Positions 1-7,794 of a DNA stretch of 64,000 bases are shown one piece after another. Source of the DNA: Eubacterium sp. (GTDB lineage: Bacteria > Bacillota > Clostridia > Peptostreptococcales > Anaerovoracaceae); assembly GCA_017511535.1 (NCBI GenBank), contig JAFWJS010000035.1:118712-182711 (forward strand), read 5' to 3'. How positions within the stretch are numbered: position 1 is the first letter of the stretch; each line of letters begins with the position of its first letter. Below the pieces are notes generated by a model that ran no database searches, was not told the DNA's origin, and saw nothing but the letters and a program-made list of their open reading frames with translations. The translations under genes and the position numbers were made by a program.

Positions 1-141
1 GTATTCTGTATGTTCAGCGACCTCGTCGCGAGGCTTGCTTTCGCGCCGGTCGAGCTGAATATCAGTACAGTAACGGCGATATTCGGTGCGCCTGTAGTTA
101 TCTATATGATGATCGCAAAGAGGAGGCTTGCAAATGACTGA
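1..141 (+). CDS. FecCD-type ABC transporter permease, C-terminal end (partial)
   Basis: The window opens inside a reading frame that runs to a TGA at 139-141, giving 46 C-terminal residues. The end has the look of a FecCD/BtuC-type permease: an ARLAFAPVELNIS segment followed by a last hydrophobic helix (VTAIFGAPVVIYMMIA) and a short basic tail. This family forms the membrane channel of iron-siderophore, haem and cobalamin importers. The next gene, an ABC ATPase, starts inside it (ATG at 134), so the two are translationally coupled. The downstream cobT/U/S genes suggest a corrinoid substrate; that is inference. Only the last helix is visible. Confidence 0.75.
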   Translation, partial: VFCMFSDLVARLAFAPVELNISTVTAIFGAPVVIYMMIAKRRLAND

Positions 142-1330
142 TGATCAGAACATGAAAAGTACTCCTTACGTCAAGCTTGACGATCTTTCCGTCGGATACG
201 GCGGCAAAGCTATCATCCGCGATATCTGCATAGATATCAAGAAAGGTGAGATAGTGACTTTGATCGGGCCGAACGGCGCCGGCAAATCGACTATCCTTAA
301 GACAATAACAAAACAGCTCTCCATCATCAAAGGCTCCGTCGGGTTCGAGGGCAGGAACATGCATAAGATCCCGAACAAAGAGCTCTCGCAGAAGATGGCG
401 GTGGTGCTTACTGAAAGACTCAAGACAGATCTGCTCACATGTTACGACGTTGTCGCCAGCGGAAGATATCCGTACACCGGAAAGCTCGGTATACTTACGC
501 CGGAAGATGAGAAGAAAGTCGACGAAGCGATAGCTGCCGTAAACGCTACGGAGCTCGGGGCGCATGACTTCAACGCCATAAGTGACGGACAGCGGCAGAG
601 GATACTGCTTGCAAGAGCTATATGTCAGGATCCTGAGCTCATCATCCTGGACGAGCCAACGTCATTCCTGGACATCAAATACAAACTGGAGCTCCTTTCG
701 ATCCTCCGCAATATGGCGAAGATGAAGGGAATAACAGTCATAACATCGCTCCATGAGATCGACCTCGCAATGAAGATCGCCGATAAGGTGGTCTGTGTGA
801 AAGGGGACCATATATACAAGTACGGAGCGCCGGATGTGATATTCGATGAGAATATGATCCGTGAGCTTTATGATATCGACAACGGCTTCTTCGATCCTCT
901 GTATGGAAGCATAGAGCTCCCGGCGCCGACAGGACAGGGGTGGCAGCGTCATATGTATGAAGAGTCGCTCGGCCGTAAGCACAGAGGCAAGGATAGCCGT
1001 CCGAAAGGAGCGCCGTACGCGTTCGTGATCTCTTCAGGCGGCGGCGGCATCCCTGTATACAGGAAGCTGCAGAGAAAGAATCTCACCTTTGCCGCGGGGA
1101 TACTGTACGAGAACGATATGGACTACAGGCTTGCGAGACTTCTGGCGCAGGAAGTCGTGAGCGAGAAGCCTTTCGCGGATATAAGCGACAAAGCATATTC
1201 CAGAGCTGAAGAGCTTATAAAGGAATGCGGCAAGGTCATATATGTTCCATTTGAGACAGGCGCCTGCAATGGCCGCATCAAGGACCTCCTCAAGCTTGCA
1301 GAGTCAGAGGGGAAGCTTGAGACAATATAA
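134..1330 (+). CDS. ABC transporter ATP-binding protein (corrinoid/iron-complex type) with extra C-terminal domain
   Basis: The first ~250 residues form an ABC ATPase of the FecE/BtuD group: Walker A GPNGAGKS near residue 45, signature segment ISDGQRQR (the usual LSGGQ has become SDGQ), Walker B LIILDEPTSFLD and a switch His in TSLHEIDLA. From about residue 270 there is an additional ~130-residue domain with a glycine-rich VISSGGGGIPVYRKL segment and a later IYVPFETGACNG segment. Ordinary FecE/BtuD proteins are about 255 residues, so this one is ~398. I recall similar tails on anaerobe corrinoid-type ATPases, but their role is unknown to me. The start is ATG 134, preceded by AGAGGAGG at 119-126. 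It overlaps the permease stop and is followed by a strong terminator. Confidence 0.85.
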   Translation: MTDDQNMKSTPYVKLDDLSVGYGGKAIIRDICIDIKKGEIVTLIGPNGAGKSTILKTITKQLSIIKGSVGFEGRNMHKIPNKELSQKMAVVLTERLKTDLLTCYDVVASGRYPYTGKLGILTPEDEKKVDEAIAAVNATELGAHDFNAISDGQRQRILLARAICQDPELIILDEPTSFLDIKYKLELLSILRNMAKMKGITVITSLHEIDLAMKIADKVVCVKGDHIYKYGAPDVIFDENMIRELYDIDNGFFDPLYGSIELPAPTGQGWQRHMYEESLGRKHRGKDSRPKGAPYAFVISSGGGGIPVYRKLQRKNLTFAAGILYENDMDYRLARLLAQEVVSEKPFADISDKAYSRAEELIKECGKVIYVPFETGACNGRIKDLLKLAESEGKLETI

Positions 1331-1336
1331 AATTAG

Positions 1337-1359
1337 AAGGGCCCTCGGGCCCTTTTTTG
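1337..1359 (+). terminator. Rho-independent terminator after the ABC transporter genes
   Basis: AAGGGCCC and GGGCCCTT flank a 2-base TC centre and are followed by a run of T. It lies 7 bases after the ATPase stop and separates the transporter genes from cobT. Confidence 0.9.
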
Positions 1360-1454
1360 TATGCGGCGCCTTCAGGAAATCTTGATGAGATCTTTCGGAG
1401 TGACCTTGATACAGCAATTTGCTTCTCATGGAGGATGCCTTTGGTCCTGTGCAC

Positions 1455-1483
1455 TTTAAATAGCAGGCGTATTGTGATAAAAT
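1455..1483 (+). promoter_or_regulatory. Possible promoter for cobTUS
   Basis: TTTAAA (1455-1460) and TAAAAT (1478-1483) are separated by 17 bases, about 70 bases upstream of the cobT start. The 1360-1550 stretch was examined for a cobalamin riboswitch; no B12-box-like core was recognised. Confidence 0.4.
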
Positions 1484-1551
1484 CAAACTGCATACAATGA
1501 TTTGGCATGACTGAAAATATGATATGTACAGAACATATGGAGGATATAGAT

Positions 1552-2706
1552 ATGAGTGAGATTTCGGTTGAAGAAATGGAAGAAAAGGTCGCCGAGCTTG
1601 CGGCAGCGATAGATCCTGTCGACACGCAGGCAATGGATGCCGCACGAGACCGTCAGGTAACGCTCGCCAAGGTGCCGGGGAGCCTCGGGAAACTTGAAGA
1701 TATTTCTGTCAAACTTGCCGGGATCACAGGCAAAGTGAAAGATATAGACGTCAGGAAACAGTGTATCGCCATTTTCAGCGCCGATAACGGCGTAGTAAAA
1801 ACGGGAGTTGCTTCCGCGCCGCAGTCTGTGACACAGTCGCAGACCATGAATTTCACAAGGCGCATCACGGGAATGAGCTCACAGGCAAGATATTTCGGGA
1901 TCGACGTGCTGGTCACCGATATGGGAGTCGCAGACGAGATACCTGAAGCCCTGTATACAGATAAAATGCTCACCGAAGATGGGAAGATCCCTGTACAGAT
2001 CGTTTACAGGAGCCTGGGTAAAGGGACAGAAGATCTGTCAGCCGGTCCGGCTATGACGAGGGAGCTGGCGCTGAAAGCTATCCTTACAGGATTTGAAGCT
2101 GCTGACGCGATGAAAGATGCAGGGATAAATCTGTGCGGAGTTGGCGAGATGGGTATAGGGAACACTACAACGAGCTCATGCCTTCTGGAAGCACTTACCG
2201 GACTTCCTGCGGAAGACCTTGTGGGACGCGGCGGCGGACTCAATAACGAAGGACTTACAGCGAAGATAAAGATCGTGGGAGAACGCGGGAACGCGGTGAG
2301 AGATCTGGATCCGATCGGTAAGCTGGCAGAGGTAGGCGGATTCGATATCTGCGCCATGGTCGGCTGCTTCCTCGGAGCGGCAAAGAACCACATACCTGTA
2401 GTCATCGACGGCTTTATTTCAATAGCGGCAGCCTGCATGGCACAGGAGCTCAATCCTGCAGTCACAGACTACATGTTCGCGTCACATAAATCAAAGGAGA
2501 TCGGCTATATCGCGGCGATCGACAGGCTGGGCCTTGAGCCTATGTTCGATCTCGGGATGAGACTCGGCGAGGGCAGCGGATGTCCGATAGCATTCAAGAT
2601 CATAGAGGCTGCTGAAGCGTCGATGAGTCTGATGAAGACCCTTGCGGAGGGAGCGATAGACGCAGAATATCTGGAAGAGATCAAGAGAGGACATTATCTG
2701 GACTGA
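1552..2706 (+). CDS. cobT: Nicotinate-nucleotide--dimethylbenzimidazole phosphoribosyltransferase
   Basis: CobT activates the lower-ligand base by making alpha-ribazole phosphate from nicotinate mononucleotide, a step in assembling the B12 nucleotide loop. Recognisable segments are KVPGSLGKLE near the N-terminus, FSADNGVV, GEMGIGNTTTSS, GRGGGLNNEG and, near the C-terminus, MRLGEGSGCPIAFK, which contains the catalytic-glutamate region of the family. The length of 384 residues is slightly above the usual ~350. An in-frame ATG at 1507 exists, but ATG 1552 has TGGAGG at 1538-1543 with correct spacing, so 1552 is chosen. Its stop overlaps the cobU start (TGATG), indicating coupling. The N-terminal ~30 residues are acidic and poorly conserved. 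Confidence 0.93.
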   Translation: MSEISVEEMEEKVAELAAAIDPVDTQAMDAARDRQVTLAKVPGSLGKLEDISVKLAGITGKVKDIDVRKQCIAIFSADNGVVKTGVASAPQSVTQSQTMNFTRRITGMSSQARYFGIDVLVTDMGVADEIPEALYTDKMLTEDGKIPVQIVYRSLGKGTEDLSAGPAMTRELALKAILTGFEAADAMKDAGINLCGVGEMGIGNTTTSSCLLEALTGLPAEDLVGRGGGLNNEGLTAKIKIVGERGNAVRDLDPIGKLAEVGGFDICAMVGCFLGAAKNHIPVVIDGFISIAAACMAQELNPAVTDYMFASHKSKEIGYIAAIDRLGLEPMFDLGMRLGEGSGCPIAFKIIEAAEASMSLMKTLAEGAIDAEYLEEIKRGHYLD

Positions 2707-3263
2707 TGAATATTTTCATTAGCGGCGGATGCAAGAACGGCAAATCTCTCCATGCGCAGGAGCTGGCTAAGGGGATGGCAGACGAACAGCATGTGCCGCT
2801 GTATTACATAGCGACGATGATCCCCAAGGACGATGAGGATATCGCAAGGATAAAGAAACACATTGAGGTCAGAGAGGGCTGGGGATTTATCACTGTTGAA
2901 CAGCCGACACACCTTATGGGCATGTTTGAGCCGGGTTTTCGCGATGAGAACGGAGATCCTGTAGATCCGAAGGGCGCGTTTCTTCTTGACAGTGTTACTG
3001 CACTCCTTTCTAATGTCATGTTCGGGCCGAATGGTGAATATGACGAGGATGCAGGTGAAAAAGTCAAAGAAGATGTAGTCAGATTCGCGGAAGCCACCGG
3101 AAATACGGTCTTCGTTTCAGATTTCATCTATTCAGACGCCAGAAGATTCGACGACTGGACAGAGAATTACAGAAGATCCCTCGCGATGTGCGACAGAGCG
3201 CTCGCGAAGATCTGCGGACAGGTGATAGAGACATCATTCGGGACGTTCAAGGTGATCAAATAG
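2706..3263 (+). CDS. cobU: Adenosylcobinamide kinase / adenosylcobinamide-phosphate guanylyltransferase
   Basis: CobU phosphorylates adenosylcobinamide and then transfers GMP to it, giving the substrate for CobS. The N-terminus carries the P-loop-like ISGGCKNGKS segment, and the length (185 residues) is right for the family. LLDSVTALLSNVMF and TVFVSDF are the central segments that carry conserved acidic and GTP-binding positions in CobU proteins. The start ATG overlaps the cobT stop by one base. A dispersed REP-like repeat begins directly at the stop codon, so it may act as a processing or pause site between cobU and cobS. Confidence 0.9.
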   Translation: MNIFISGGCKNGKSLHAQELAKGMADEQHVPLYYIATMIPKDDEDIARIKKHIEVREGWGFITVEQPTHLMGMFEPGFRDENGDPVDPKGAFLLDSVTALLSNVMFGPNGEYDEDAGEKVKEDVVRFAEATGNTVFVSDFIYSDARRFDDWTENYRRSLAMCDRALAKICGQVIETSFGTFKVIK

Positions 3264-3311
3264 TGTGTTTTTGGGGACGGTTCCATAAAACACACACATA
3301 AAACACACACG
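3263..3311 (+). repeat. REP-like dispersed repeat, copy A
   Basis: A core GGGGACGGTTCC (3273-3284) sits in the loop of an inverted repeat GTGTGTTTT (3263-3271) / AAAACACAC (3287-3295), followed by another AAACACACAC. The same core recurs at 4137, 31949, 31994, 52508 and 52546. It fills the whole cobU-cobS gap. Confidence 0.8.
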
Positions 3312-3322
3312 AAAGGACAGGA

Positions 3323-4117
3323 ATGAATTTTATTACGGCGTTTTTCATGGCGTGGGGGAACTTCATAACGCTTCCCTGCCCATATAAAAAGTGGGATAAC
3401 AAGCTCAAGAATCTGATGCTTTCAATGCTTCCTTCTGTGGGGGCCGTTATTTCGGTGCTGTTTGTTCTGATCAACCTGGCGGCAGTAAAACTACGCATGC
3501 CGGACATGGTTACGGCTGTAATAGTCGAGTTCTATATTTTCTACATCCATGGCTTCATGCATCTTGACGGATTCATGGACTGTACGGACGCGATCATGAG
3601 CAGGCGTCCTCTCGAAGACAGGCAGAGAATAATGAAGGATCCTACGGTCGGCTCTTTTGCGGTCGTGATGGTATGCTTCCTTCTGCTTGGCTGGTTCGCC
3701 TGTTATTATACAGTACTTTCTACCTATCCGATGCTGATCTACGCTGTAGCGTTCGTTCCGATCATTAGCAGGTCAGGCGCGGGAGCACAGGTACTTACAT
3801 ATAAGCCTATCGGGCACAGTCAGTACGTCGAAGACTATAAACAGGAAGGCAGGCTCAAGCTTAAACTCGTACTGGCACTGCAGGAAGCTGTATATCTGGT
3901 CGTTTTCTTACTTCTCATGGTAAGAGTCGTAGGAGCAGACAGTAATTATATATTTAAAACGACATGCATCCTGGCAGCGGCGGGATGCGCCTCAGAACTT
4001 GCAGGCATGCACGCGAGGAAACAGCTCGGCGGCATGAGTGGAGATATCGCGGGATATTCAATAATCTGGGGTGAACTTGCAGGCGTTGCGGCAGCAGCGA
4101 TCGCAACGGCATATTAA
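3323..4117 (+). CDS. cobS: Adenosylcobinamide-GDP ribazoletransferase (cobalamin synthase)
   Basis: CobS is a polytopic membrane enzyme that joins adenosylcobinamide-GDP to alpha-ribazole, the last or next-to-last step of B12 assembly. The diagnostic acidic metal-binding region is present as HLDGFMDCTDAIMSRR followed by RIMKDPTVGSFA. The protein has 264 residues and several hydrophobic helices, including segments near residues 35-55, 105-130, 190-210 and the C-terminus, where a GMSGDIAGYSI segment is typical of CobS. The start ATG follows GAAAGGACAGG. It is flanked by REP-like repeats on both sides but remains in the cob gene order. Confidence 0.92.
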   Translation: MNFITAFFMAWGNFITLPCPYKKWDNKLKNLMLSMLPSVGAVISVLFVLINLAAVKLRMPDMVTAVIVEFYIFYIHGFMHLDGFMDCTDAIMSRRPLEDRQRIMKDPTVGSFAVVMVCFLLLGWFACYYTVLSTYPMLIYAVAFVPIISRSGAGAQVLTYKPIGHSQYVEDYKQEGRLKLKLVLALQEAVYLVVFLLLMVRVVGADSNYIFKTTCILAAAGCASELAGMHARKQLGGMSGDIAGYSIIWGELAGVAAAAIATAY

Positions 4118-4122
4118 ATGGA

Positions 4123-4172
4123 TTTTTGTGTTTTTTGGAACCGTCCCTAAAAACATAAAAACACAAAAACAC
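4123..4172 (+). repeat. REP-like dispersed repeat, copy B
   Basis: GGAACCGTCCC (4137-4147) is the reverse orientation of the copy A core, again flanked by T-rich TTTTTGTGTTTTT and A-rich AAAAACACAAAAA arms that pair. It occupies the gap between cobS and the next gene. Confidence 0.8.
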
Positions 4173-4188
4173 GAGAAGGAGCAGGAAA

Positions 4189-4938
4189 ATGATTTTAATA
4201 ACCGGCGGAGCATATCAGGGGAAGCTTGATTATGCGAAAGAGGCATACGGCCTTACTGACGAGGACGTCTTTACATGTGAGGAAGGCAGCACGGCTGTCG
4301 GCTTCGACGAGAAGATAGTGGATCACTTCGAGAGATATGTGCTCGCCCTGATCAAAGCCGGACAGGTACCGGAAAAGGCGGTAGGCATGCAGCTCCGCGC
4401 CAACAGGTACAAAGGCCGTATCATAATCTGCGACGATATATCGCAGGGGATCGTTCCGCTGGATGCCACAGAAAGAGCGTGGCGTGAAGGCGTCGGACGG
4501 ACGATGGTGAAGATAGCGCAGCAGGCGGATAAGGTCGTTCGCGTGTTCTGCGGCATTCCGGAAATCGTGAAAGACGAGACCGCTGAAGAAGTGAAGACGG
4601 AAAAGACAGACGGACTGGAAGCGGTATTCAGGTCCGAAGCGAACGGCGCGGTGAGGCCGGAAGCAGCAGAAACACCGGAAAAGTATTCTGAAGAGGTCAA
4701 GCCTGAAGACAAGCCGCACGGTATCGGCGGCCGCGGCCAGAACCAGGCTCCGAGGACACCGTTCGGTATGCCGGGAGCGAATCCGTTCGAGCACTACGAT
4801 TTCGGAAACGCTGAAGAAGGCGGGCTCACGCCGGAAGAACAGTTCCGCATAAATTTTGAGAAAATGAAGGCAGAGCGCAAGGCGGCAAAAGAAAAGGCGG
4901 CTAAGGAACAGGCTGCGAAAAACGGAGAAACAAAATAA
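4189..4938 (+). CDS. CobU-like protein with altered P-loop and charged C-terminal tail
   Basis: Residues 1-130 resemble cobinamide kinases of the CobU/CobP type: MILITGGAYQGKLDYA at the N-terminus and IIICDDISQGIVPLD and REGVGRTMVKIAQQAD in the middle, the last matching the conserved CobU C-terminal helix. The P-loop reads GGAYQGKL, with leucine where Ser/Thr should bind the phosphate-coordinated metal, so kinase activity is doubtful. From ~130 onward there is a low-complexity charged tail rich in Glu, Lys and Ala that ends in KAERKAAKEKAAKEQAAK, probably helical. It lies between cobS and a CobC-like phosphatase gene, which supports a corrinoid-related job. A true cobU is also present at 2706, so this is a paralogue, not a replacement. 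Confidence 0.7.
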   Translation: MILITGGAYQGKLDYAKEAYGLTDEDVFTCEEGSTAVGFDEKIVDHFERYVLALIKAGQVPEKAVGMQLRANRYKGRIIICDDISQGIVPLDATERAWREGVGRTMVKIAQQADKVVRVFCGIPEIVKDETAEEVKTEKTDGLEAVFRSEANGAVRPEAAETPEKYSEEVKPEDKPHGIGGRGQNQAPRTPFGMPGANPFEHYDFGNAEEGGLTPEEQFRINFEKMKAERKAAKEKAAKEQAAKNGETK

Positions 4939-4942
4939 TAAC

Positions 4943-6592
4943 ATGGCATCAAAAATATATCTCATAAGACATGGCAGGACCGATGGCAACCGCAATCACT
5001 GGTATTACGGAGCCACCGATCTTCCTTTAACTGAAGAAGGAACAGAAGAGCTGAAGGCGTATGCGGCGCAGAATATCTATCCGGAGATACCGGACGACGC
5101 GCAGATCTTTACGACCGGGCTTGTCAGGACCGATCAGACACTTGAGGCCATATACGGAAGACGTGATCACAGTGCCATAACAAAGCTTCAGGAGATCAAT
5201 TTCGGCAAGGCAGAATGCATGACGTATGACGAGCTGAAGGTCTTTGACAACTTTCAGAAATGGGCATGGGACACAACGGGAGACGAGAGGATCGCAGACG
5301 CAGAGACAGCCAACGAATTCCACGACAGGATCGGCGAGGGTCTGAAAGAGCTGCTTGAAAAGCACCGGATGACCGAGCTGACGCACAGAGATGACGGTAA
5401 AGACGCAGTCACAGCAGTAGTCTGTCACGGCGGAGTCATCGCCTGCATAATGGAGAAGCTGTTCCCGGCTGTATGCGGGTCGATGTGGGATTGGCTGCCT
5501 GAGCCGGGCTTCGGATACGTGGTCGACTTTGAAGACGGCAAGCCATATATGTATACCAGGATAAACGATATAGGACGTCTCGGACTTGGACTGTACCGGC
5601 TGCCGTTAAAAGGAGAAAACAGGATAGACCATAAGAAGACAGACTCCCTTATAGATATACAGATGGCGAGAGGGCACGGGTATTTTGAGCTGGAGTTTCT
5701 CGGCTGGCCTGAAGACCGAAGTGAGGACGCAGTCGGCGAAGAGCGCATGGTCAAAGCTGTGCGGAGCTCGCTTGTCAGAAGATACGACCGCAGCAGATAT
5801 GATCTTGCGGCGATAATCGACGCAGAAAGACTGGGCGAGGTCAAAGCGATGATCCGGAATTCCGGAGCGGGGTATCTTGACCGTCTTGCAGTAAACGGCG
5901 TGGAAAGGTTTTATCCGTCATATCCGGAAGATGAGAATATCGACCCCGAGACACTGGCCGACAAAAGAATTGATGGGCCGCAGGAAAAGACAGCAAAGCC
6001 GGGAAGCGCTTTCCTGGATGACATATGGTCTGTTGTAAATGACCTGAAAAAGAACGGTCTGGTAAAGAAGGCGGGACTCGCCTTCAACGGTTCCGCGACG
6101 CTGCTGGACGATCTGCTGAAAGAAAGACAGGAGATCGACTATGTTGAGCTTCCGGTGAACTATCTGATGGGGACGTCGGAAGGGGACCTGGCGCAGAAGT
6201 ATTATACTATATCAAGGAGAAGGTACAAGGAGATACTTGTAAGGAGCCCGTTTGCCGGAGGCAGGCTGACGGATATGGGGACCGAAGCAGAGAAGGTCCT
6301 GGGCATCTCCCGGGATGGAAGCAAGGCAGGATCCGGAAACGATGAGACTGAGTCCGGAAAGGCAAGATTCACCATGGCAGGATACGCTATGATGAAGAAG
6401 GCTGACGCTCCGGCTTCTGCGGTAGACTGGGCGCTCAGATACGTGCTGTCTTATCCGTTCGTCGTTATAAGTGTGGCGTCGACGGGCGACCCTGAACATG
6501 CGGCAGAGAATTTGGACGCCGCGGAAAGATTCAGGCCGCTTACTGAGGAGGACAGGGACAAACTTAAGGAAGCGGTCAAATATCGTGATTAG
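4943..6592 (+). CDS. CobC-like histidine phosphatase fused to an aldo/keto-reductase-like domain
   Basis: Residues 1-~210 are a histidine phosphatase: the RHG motif is KIYLIRHGRTDGNR, the second conserved arginine lies in TGLVRTDQT, an EINFG segment follows, and the second catalytic His is in VVCHGGV. In a cob cluster this suggests alpha-ribazole phosphatase (CobC). From ~210 to 549 the protein continues with a region whose order of segments resembles ferredoxin-type aldo/keto reductases: IGRLGLGLYRLPL, then VKKAGLAFNG, VELPVNYL and ILVRSPFAGGRL. The usual catalytic Asp/Tyr/Lys/His tetrad is not evident, so this half may be non-catalytic. The gene begins 4 bases after the CobU-like gene. The fusion reads through without frameshift. 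The phosphatase half is certain, the second half is a motif-level judgement. Confidence 0.75.
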   Translation: MASKIYLIRHGRTDGNRNHWYYGATDLPLTEEGTEELKAYAAQNIYPEIPDDAQIFTTGLVRTDQTLEAIYGRRDHSAITKLQEINFGKAECMTYDELKVFDNFQKWAWDTTGDERIADAETANEFHDRIGEGLKELLEKHRMTELTHRDDGKDAVTAVVCHGGVIACIMEKLFPAVCGSMWDWLPEPGFGYVVDFEDGKPYMYTRINDIGRLGLGLYRLPLKGENRIDHKKTDSLIDIQMARGHGYFELEFLGWPEDRSEDAVGEERMVKAVRSSLVRRYDRSRYDLAAIIDAERLGEVKAMIRNSGAGYLDRLAVNGVERFYPSYPEDENIDPETLADKRIDGPQEKTAKPGSAFLDDIWSVVNDLKKNGLVKKAGLAFNGSATLLDDLLKERQEIDYVELPVNYLMGTSEGDLAQKYYTISRRRYKEILVRSPFAGGRLTDMGTEAEKVLGISRDGSKAGSGNDETESGKARFTMAGYAMMKKADAPASAVDWALRYVLSYPFVVISVASTGDPEHAAENLDAAERFRPLTEEDRDKLKEAVKYRD

Positions 6593-6637
6593 ACGATATG
6601 GCTGGATGTGTTGAGATCACAACGTTACAGCTGTTGT

Positions 6638-7606
6638 TTATAGGCTGATGGAGATTTCGCCGGTGTGGAGGACATCCTCCATGCCGGCTTTTTCGCCTTC
6701 TAGATACCTCACGGCAAGGCCGCCTGTATCGTCTACTGAAAGAGCTTCGGCAGGGATGCCGCTTTCACTGTACTGAGGATGGATCTTTATGGTCCTTCCC
6801 AGTATGAAGCACCTTTCGCGGTATTCATCCATGAAATCACGGATATCGGGACTGGTTATGAGAGGCAGTGTCTCGTTTATTATTTCAGCGGCCAGTCTGC
6901 TTCTTGAGAAGCTGCCGGTCTCTGAAGACAGAGATCCAGCGATGTCCTTTATTTCAGGAGGAAAGCTCCCTGGGAAGCAGTTCACCCCGATCCCGGTCAC
7001 GAGCTTGTTTATCGTTCCGGTCTCGAAGTCTGACTGTGCCTCAGTCAGGATCCCGCAGACCTTTTTACCGTTATAGAAGAGGTCGTTGACCCATTTGATA
7101 ACAGCGTGCACGCCGGCTGCCTTTTCTATGGCCCGGCACGTACCGACGGCTGACGCCATGGTGACGAACAGCGATCTTGATATATCAAAGTCCGGAATGA
7201 ATGAGAATGTCATATATAATCCGGTACCGGCAGGGGATTCAAATCTCCTGCCGAGCCTTCCTCTTCCGGCTGTCTGCCTGTTGGCTATGAACACCTTAGG
7301 AACAGACGACGCCGGCTGTTCTTTTGCCAGATCGTTTGTCGAGCCGGTCTCATCACGCACGTCGAGTGTGCACGGGACATTAAGATATGAGGCGATCTCA
7401 TCTTCTGTCAACAGACTGCCGCAGTCTGTAAGCATGTAGCCCAGGTTGGTCCTGCTCATGATGTCGTATCCCTCTTTACGCAGGGCGGCGCATGCCTTGT
7501 TTACGGCTGCCCGTGAGACACCGAGCGTCTCTCCGATCTGTTCACCCGAGATATACTTCCCTGCATTTTCGGACAAAAGCCTCAGCAGCCTGCTTTTCGT
7601 GGACAT
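6638..7606 (-). CDS. birA: Bifunctional biotin--protein ligase / biotin operon repressor
   Basis: BirA adenylates biotin and attaches it to carboxylase carrier proteins; forms with an N-terminal winged helix also repress biotin genes. Residues 1-65 form the helix-turn-helix (GEQIGETLGVSRAAVNKAC). The catalytic domain shows GSTNDLAK, the biotinyl-AMP loop AGRGRLGRRFESPAGTGLY and KWVNDLFYNGKKVCGIL. The C-terminal SH3-like part is also present (DTGGLAVRYL), so the protein is complete at 322 residues. The start at 7606 is preceded on the minus strand by GGAGGGAA. It is convergent with the phosphatase fusion gene and divergent from the kinase gene. Confidence 0.95.
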   Translation of the reverse strand: MSTKSRLLRLLSENAGKYISGEQIGETLGVSRAAVNKACAALRKEGYDIMSRTNLGYMLTDCGSLLTEDEIASYLNVPCTLDVRDETGSTNDLAKEQPASSVPKVFIANRQTAGRGRLGRRFESPAGTGLYMTFSFIPDFDISRSLFVTMASAVGTCRAIEKAAGVHAVIKWVNDLFYNGKKVCGILTEAQSDFETGTINKLVTGIGVNCFPGSFPPEIKDIAGSLSSETGSFSRSRLAAEIINETLPLITSPDIRDFMDEYRERCFILGRTIKIHPQYSESGIPAEALSVDDTGGLAVRYLEGEKAGMEDVLHTGEISISL

Positions 7607-7666
7607 CGTTCCCTCCTGTCGGTTTACTTCACCTTTTTATCATGCGTACGGAAATACCTGTATATG

Positions 7667-7695
7667 ATTGTAAACACAATGCATAAAGTTGTCAA
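7667..7695 (-). promoter_or_regulatory. Promoter for birA
   Basis: On the minus strand TTGACA (7695-7690) and TACAAT (7672-7667) are 17 bases apart, about 60 bases upstream of birA. It lies back to back with the kinase promoter. Confidence 0.75.
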
Positions 7696-7722
7696 AACAA
7701 CGGCAAAACAAGAGGCTCACTG

Positions 7723-7751
7723 CTGACATATCATGCGGTTTTTGATATAAT
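7723..7751 (+). promoter_or_regulatory. Promoter for the hybrid histidine kinase gene
   Basis: CTGACA (7723-7728) and a perfect TATAAT (7746-7751) are 17 bases apart, giving a leader of about 37 bases before ATG 7795. Confidence 0.75.
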
Positions 7752-7794
7752 ATAATCGAATAAATATATATTCATACGCAAAGAGGTCAGATCT

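Noticed and set aside
1360-1550. Cobalamin riboswitch before cobT
   Set aside because: No B12-box-like core or multi-helix layout was recognised; only a promoter-like pair is seen.
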